Part shown: positions 59,709-64,000 of the stretch, piece by piece | How the letters are laid out: every line of letters begins with the position of its first letter | Position numbering within the stretch: the first letter of the stretch is position 1 | From: Aquimarina sp. AU58 | Lineage (GTDB): Bacteria; Bacteroidota; Bacteroidia; Flavobacteriales; Flavobacteriaceae | DNA length: 64,000 bases | Direction: 5' to 3' | Assembly: GCF_900312745.1 (NCBI RefSeq) | Contig: NZ_OMPD01000014.1 | Span: 1,612,001 to 1,676,000 of the forward strand | The notes under the pieces: generated by a model | Database searches by the model: none | Told to the model about the DNA's origin: nothing | Seen by the model: the letters and a program-made list of their open reading frames with translations, nothing else | Made by a program: the position numbers and the translations under genes

Positions 59709-60260
59709 TTATTTTTTTGTCAACTTCTGATATATATTTTCATAACCTAATTCAATTTCAGGAGAAATTTCTTTTAAAAAATCTAAAACAGCATTCCTAT
59801 CATTAGGAGTTGCCTCAAAAAGTGAAGGAAAAACATTAATATCTACTTTAAAAAAACTAGATAATTTTGATTCTCCTTCTTCAAATGCGTAAGCATAATT
59901 TTTCATAAAATATCTCGTATTTTTTTTTACAATATAAAACCTCTTAATTTTTGATAAATCAAACTCTTCAGTTCGATTAAATATTTTCCCTTTCCCAGTT
60001 ATATTATAGAACTTAATTGTATTTCCATCTGATTCTAAAATAAGTTTAACTTCTCCATAAGTAAAATACTCTATTACTCTTTTTAAAAGGATTATATATA
60101 CTATAAGCATTGCTCCTCCAAATATAGCTGCAAACCAAGAAGGTTCTTCTATAATCCCAGGAGTAATAACTGATAAAATGAGGGTCAAAAAAAGTCCAAC
60201 AATCAGATGAAGAATGAATTTAACCTTACGCTTTTTTAATATAATATTGAATTGCTTCAT
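59709..60260 (-). CDS. membrane protein of unknown function, PH-like tail
   Basis: 183 residues. Two adjacent membrane helices (about 15-35 and 42-60) are followed by a beta-rich domain (EVKLILESDGNTIKFYNITG, FDLSKIKRFYIVKKNTRYFM, VFPSLFEATPND). This arrangement resembles bacterial PH-domain proteins. Not recognised. It lies alone between repeat arms. Confidence 0.65.
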   Translation of the reverse strand: MKQFNIILKKRKVKFILHLIVGLFLTLILSVITPGIIEEPSWFAAIFGGAMLIVYIILLKRVIEYFTYGEVKLILESDGNTIKFYNITGKGKIFNRTEEFDLSKIKRFYIVKKNTRYFMKNYAYAFEEGESKLSSFFKVDINVFPSLFEATPNDRNAVLDFLKEISPEIELGYENIYQKLTKK

Positions 60261-60656
60261 GTTTTTATTGAGATTATCTAGTTAATTATTAGTATATCAG
60301 GAGAAATTTTATTGGCAAATTTGTTTCAGTATTCTTACCATAAAAGGATTAAAATTAGTACTTATTCTATATATGAAAAACCTTTTTGTTTTGATTTAGA
60401 TGTCAATTTCAATTGCTTTAATTGAATTATATTTCAAAAACACTTGATTGTAATATGAGTTCGAATTTGAAATTCAATTAAAACATTGATTTTTAACACA
60501 TTTTTATTTTTAAAACTCGTAATGTTAGGAAAAGATATTTTTTCGGATATATTAGTTTTTTGTAATTGTAAATTGTTAGAAATCAATATTTTGTAGTTTT
60601 AGAAACTATATTCTTTATAAAGTTTCGGATTCTAACGTGATTTCATATAATAATTC
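60261..60656. other. gene-free stretch carrying direct repeat arm B
   Basis: No coding frame or RNA gene seen. It contains repeat arm B (60403-60455) and AT-rich sequence leading to the ndk promoter. Confidence 0.5.
60403..60455 (+). repeat. imperfect direct repeat B
   Basis: Partner of 59530-59580; arms flank the gene at 59709-60260. Confidence 0.5.
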
Positions 60657-60686
60657 TTGTTTTTGATGCTTTTATATATATTTTTG
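60657..60686 (+). promoter_or_regulatory. promoter of ndk
   Basis: TTG (60657-60659), 19 bp, TATTTTTG (60679-60686): consensus boxes and spacing. The leader to the ATG at 60778 is about 85 nt. Confidence 0.75.
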
Positions 60687-60777
60687 CACAAAAATTTTAA
60701 AAATCGGGTTTTATATACCTAAGTAATAATTTGAAATACTTCTGATTATAAGAGGTATTAGATAACAAAAACATACA

Positions 60778-61197
60778 ATGGCAACAAACAGAACTTTTAC
60801 AATGCTTAAACCGGATGCGGTAAGAAAAGGATACATTGGAGGAATTATTGAGCAAATTACTGCTTCAGGATTTAGAATTGTAGCAATGAAATTAACTCAG
60901 CTTACTACAGATGATGCTGCAGCATTTTATGCAGTTCATAAAGAGCGTCCTTTTTATGGAGAATTAGTAGAGTATATGACAAGTGGTCCGATTGTAGCGG
61001 CTATTTTAGAAAAGGAAAATGCTGTAGAAGATTTCAGAACTTTAATAGGTGCAACAAATCCAGAAGAGGCTGCAGAAGGTACTATTCGTAAAAAGTATGC
61101 TACTTCTATTAGTGAAAACGCTGTACACGGTAGTGATAGTGATGAAAATGCTGCTATTGAAGGAGCTTTTCATTTTGCAGGAAGAGAGCAATTCTAA
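60778..61197 (+). CDS. ndk: nucleoside diphosphate kinase
   Basis: 139 residues, standard length. It balances NTP and dNTP pools by a phosphohistidine mechanism. The N-terminal [19 protein letters not shown] and the catalytic [15 protein letters not shown] (phospho-histidine in V-H-G-S-D) are intact. Confidence 0.96.
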   Translation: MATNRTFTMLKPDAVRKGYIGGIIEQITASGFRIVAMKLTQLTTDDAAAFYAVHKERPFYGELVEYMTSGPIVAAILEKENAVEDFRTLIGATNPEEAAEGTIRKKYATSISENAVHGSDSDENAAIEGAFHFAGREQF

Positions 61198-61220
61198 AAA
61201 GATATATTTCTTATTATAAA

Positions 61221-61250
61221 AAAAGCTGTCTGTATATACAGACAGCTTTT
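61221..61250. terminator. bidirectional terminator
   Basis: A perfect 30-nt palindrome (AAAAGCTGTCTGTAT and its complement) followed by T residues, between ndk and the convergent peptidase gene. Confidence 0.9.
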
Positions 61251-61264
61251 TTGTGTTTTATAGA

Positions 61265-62374
61265 TTATACTTTTTCTTTTATTTTTTTAGGAATACCATC
61301 TTTATGAAGTAAAACCCCTACGGTTTTCATTCTAAAATATGCTTCAGACATATAAAGATACCCATGTTGAGCTCCTTTAATTCCCCATGAATTTTTGATC
61401 TTATAATACGTTTTTCCTTTTTTATCAACGCCTTTGCCTACTAAATGCATTAAGTGATCATCTGTAGTATTGTAATTTTCGAATTCTTTTTGTCGAGATT
61501 CGGGAGTTACTTTTTCTTCTTCGATATATTCTTTAAATGCATCTTTACGTTCTTTCTTATGAGTTAGAATTGCCAAGCCACTTTTTTGAGAAAACCCTAT
61601 TTCACTTACATCTCCGTCCCAAGCTACAGTGTACCCTTCTTTTAAAGCGTGATCAACAACTTGTTGTAACTCATCAAGCGATATATTATGATATATCCCA
61701 TTAGAGAAATTATCTGGGATTTCCAGAATAAAATCACTATTCATGGGATGATGGGTAAAAGAGGTTAGTGTGATGTAGTTATTTGCATCAATCCCAAGTT
61801 CCTTGGCAAACTCAATAGGAGTATAGGTTTTGTTATTATATGTAAAAGTATCAGGTCTTTCTCCAAGATAGATATCTAACATAGCTTCATAACTTTTCCA
61901 CCAGTTTTTTGAAAGAATTTTGTGTTTCACTGCGTTATCAACCATATTGGTTAATAATTTTATTAATTCACTGTGATCGTGACGGTCTGCAATACTTCCA
62001 GCAAAACCTGTATACATTTGATTAGGGATAATTCCGTGTTTACGAATAGATTTTATAACATCATGAGCAAGTGCTCCTTCACTAAATTGAGCTTTACCTT
62101 GTCTTAGTATATAATTTCTGGCTTTATCGGTGTATGTATTTCTAACCTGAAATAATTCTGATAAATCGTGAACTCCGTGTCCTAGTCGAGCAATCTCTGA
62201 CTCGATATAAGAGGTGGTAGAAAAACTCCAGCATGTACCTGTTTTTCCTTGACTAATAACAGGGTTACATTGAAGAGATATTTGATCTGTGATACTATAA
62301 TCGGGATGTGTTTCTTGCGCATATCCTATAGATAAAAATAGAAACATGCAATTAATAAAAAAGAGTTTTTTCAT
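61265..62374 (-). CDS. secreted C1-type peptidase, bleomycin-hydrolase/PepC-like
   Basis: 369 residues with a signal peptide (MKKLFFINCMFLFLSIGYAQ). The catalytic cysteine is C48 in GKTGTCWSFSTTSYIESE, the histidine is in TTDDHLMHLVGKGVDKKGKT, and the asparagine in YYKIKNSWG. The insert with YVAWDGDVSE-like residues (YTVAWDGDVSEIGF) fits the PepC/bleomycin hydrolase clan. Being secreted distinguishes it from the cytosolic PepC enzymes. Confidence 0.9.
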   Translation of the reverse strand: MKKLFFINCMFLFLSIGYAQETHPDYSITDQISLQCNPVISQGKTGTCWSFSTTSYIESEIARLGHGVHDLSELFQVRNTYTDKARNYILRQGKAQFSEGALAHDVIKSIRKHGIIPNQMYTGFAGSIADRHDHSELIKLLTNMVDNAVKHKILSKNWWKSYEAMLDIYLGERPDTFTYNNKTYTPIEFAKELGIDANNYITLTSFTHHPMNSDFILEIPDNFSNGIYHNISLDELQQVVDHALKEGYTVAWDGDVSEIGFSQKSGLAILTHKKERKDAFKEYIEEEKVTPESRQKEFENYNTTDDHLMHLVGKGVDKKGKTYYKIKNSWGIKGAQHGYLYMSEAYFRMKTVGVLLHKDGIPKKIKEKV

Positions 62375-62457
62375 TTTAGTTATATGATTTGTAGGCGATG
62401 AAGGTACAAGAAAATAGATAAAAAAGGAAAACTCAACTTAAAAAAATAAAGCAGTTA

Positions 62458-64000
62458 TTACCAAAAAATTCTAAAACTAATATTGGGAGTAATCCCTAGT
62501 GATAATATGTCAGAAGTGATAAATTGGTTGCTAAGAGAATTTGTTGTTCTAAACTCTCGGTTTAGTAAATTCTTTTTGTTGTATATGTTTAGAACAGAGA
62601 GCCCAATACGATATTTTATATTGGGGTTGTAACCTATTTTAAAATTATAAATAGCAGAGAAATCTAACCTGTGATATTCTGGAAGATTAGTACTGTTAAT
62701 CTCATCAAATTCTAAGATTACGATTTCACCACTTTCATCTACTCCAGATACATTAGTATAGGCTTTACCTGTATGCCAAATCCATCCTAGGGAGAACTGA
62801 AAATTATTAATTTTATAAAATTGAGACCATTTTACGGTATGTTCAATATTCCAATTACCAGGAAAAGATTCATTGTTATTAATGTCTTCAAATGTATTAC
62901 GGGTATTGATATAAGAATAACTAACCCAGGTTTTGTAGTTTTTAAACCTTTTTTTTAGAAAAAGATCGACCCCGAAAATTCTACTTTCTCCTACATGGTG
63001 AACATTGTCTATGGGGTTAATAAAACCTGCGGTTAATGTAGTAATATCTTCGATTTGTTTATAATACCCATCGATATCCAGGTACCATTTGTTTTTTCTA
63101 AAACTGCTTCCCAATGTAAACTGATAACTGCTAATCACGGGAAATTGCTCATTGTTTGCCAATGTCCAGACTTGATTTTCAAGAGATAAATCACTCACGA
63201 CAGATTCTTGTATCTGGCTGGTTGATTGACTTCTGTATTCTAGACTAGTATTGATTTCCCAGTTTTCGGTAATATATTTTTGAGCAAACACCCGAGGTTC
63301 GATATACGTTTTGTCGAGCTCTGCATAAAAATTGAAACGTAATCCAGCAGAAACATAAAAGTTTTTTGGATTATCGAATGTGTATTCTGCATATGCTGCA
63401 TGTGTGTTTAAAAAACGATCATCTTCATCCAGAATTAACTCATAACTCGGAGTTGCAGTAACAAAGGCATATCTAATCGTATTGTTGGATAATTGATAAC
63501 CACCAGAAATGTTTTGATATTTTGATAGTTTATAATTTAACCCAAGTTCTGCCCCATAATCTCCCACAGTGTTTTTTTTACTTTCGATTTCGGTGATTGC
63601 TCCAAGATTTCTGGTAATGAATTGATAATTTAAAAGGTATTTGGTGTAATACCCACTTACTTTGGTGTTAAAAGTTTTACTGTATGTGTGACTCCATTTA
63701 AAATTATACCCTTCATTTTCTGTAGTAAGGTCATCATTAAAGGACTCGCTAGCATCACTTCTTCTAAAATCTAAGTCATTTTTACTATAAATCGTGTTAA
63801 TTTCAATTTTGTCACTATCTGAAGGCTGTAGAATTAAATTTGCATTATAATCTATATAGAAAAAATCATTGCTCTCATTATTAAGGGCAACAGTCTCGGC
63901 AATTTTAGTATTCTGAAAAACACGATCAGAGAGTTGTTTATAGGTAAATGTTTCTAAAACATCGGTATATGATCTTCTTCCTGATACCTGAAGAGATACT
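62458..64000 (-). CDS. TonB-dependent receptor, C-terminal part (partial at window edge)
   Basis: The minus-strand frame is open from the stop at 62458 to the window edge (about 514 codons visible); the GTG at 63567 is internal. It reads as outer-membrane barrel: repeated Y/W-rich strands such as NISGGYQLSNNTIRY, WEINTSLEYRSQSTSQIQES, FGVDLFLKKRFKNYKTWVSY, YRIGLSVLNIYNKKNLLNRE and a terminal ISFRIFW. The plug and any start lie to the right. The ligand is unknown, and no sigma or SusD gene is seen on this side. Confidence 0.85.
   Translation of the reverse strand, partial: VSLQVSGRRSYTDVLETFTYKQLSDRVFQNTKIAETVALNNESNDFFYIDYNANLILQPSDSDKIEINTIYSKNDLDFRRSDASESFNDDLTTENEGYNFKWSHTYSKTFNTKVSGYYTKYLLNYQFITRNLGAITEIESKKNTVGDYGAELGLNYKLSKYQNISGGYQLSNNTIRYAFVTATPSYELILDEDDRFLNTHAAYAEYTFDNPKNFYVSAGLRFNFYAELDKTYIEPRVFAQKYITENWEINTSLEYRSQSTSQIQESVVSDLSLENQVWTLANNEQFPVISSYQFTLGSSFRKNKWYLDIDGYYKQIEDITTLTAGFINPIDNVHHVGESRIFGVDLFLKKRFKNYKTWVSYSYINTRNTFEDINNNESFPGNWNIEHTVKWSQFYKINNFQFSLGWIWHTGKAYTNVSGVDESGEIVILEFDEINSTNLPEYHRLDFSAIYNFKIGYNPNIKYRIGLSVLNIYNKKNLLNREFRTTNSLSNQFITSDILSLGITPNISFRIFW

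Overview
The window looks like chromosome from a marine, pigmented member of the Flavobacteriaceae (Bacteroidetes). The evidence is low GC by eye, gliding lipoprotein GldI, FecI/FecR/TonB-receptor signalling, a carotenoid operon of the CrtI/CrtB/CrtZ type, many secreted lipoproteins, and promoters of the Bacteroidetes form (TTG, about 19 bp, TAnnTTTG), seen for example before the tRNA cluster, the transketolase operon and ndk. Genus cannot be fixed from the sequence; an Aquimarina-like relative is a guess. No prophage, insertion sequence or CRISPR array was seen.

Layout. 1-5.1 kb: tail of a secreted protein, a TlpA-type thioredoxin, then a minus-strand operon merR(B12)-crtI-crtB-crtZ making hydroxylated carotenoids (no lycopene cyclase in view). 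5.3-10.5 kb: ECF sigma factor, FecR anti-sigma and a transducer-type TonB receptor. 10.5-13.6 kb: a BlaI repressor with an M56 peptidase fused to an M23 peptidase domain, bounded by the 3' end of the TonB-receptor gene on one side and a decayed copy of that same end on the other; then tRNA-Leu, two tRNA-Lys and a tRNA-Lys fragment. 13.7-16.9 kb: shikimate kinase, a phosphoribosyltransferase, a methyltransferase, an S4 protein and an FKBP-like lipoprotein. 17.8-30.5 kb: mostly core genes (split transketolase, tgt, LptF/G-type permease, accA, dnaB) followed by secreted or membrane proteins. 30.6-39.5 kb: two amidohydrolase-fold proteins, a tandem pair of secreted paralogues, a DUF3810 protein and dipeptidase PepD.

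39.7-55.5 kb is the accessory stretch: small single genes, an AraC-regulated Bcr/CflA efflux pump, a GntR/YtrA-type ABC operon with its own operator, four membrane-protein genes that each carry the same 5' leader, an isolated acyl-CoA-dehydrogenase-like protein, and an ECF sigma/zinc anti-sigma module whose two promoters can be read from the sequence. 55.6-64 kb returns to conserved flavobacterial genes: a cyclophilin-FKBP fusion, gldI and a DHH phosphoesterase in one operon, a PhoD-like phosphatase, ndk, a bleomycin-hydrolase-like C1 peptidase, and the C-terminal part of a second TonB receptor running off the right edge.

The strongest candidates for something undescribed are the shared-leader membrane gene cluster (47.8-50.9 kb), the adjoining ECF module (52.1-53.6 kb), and the BlaI/M56-M23 cassette lying between two copies of a TonB-receptor 3' end. 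All family calls come from reading motifs by eye; no database search was run.
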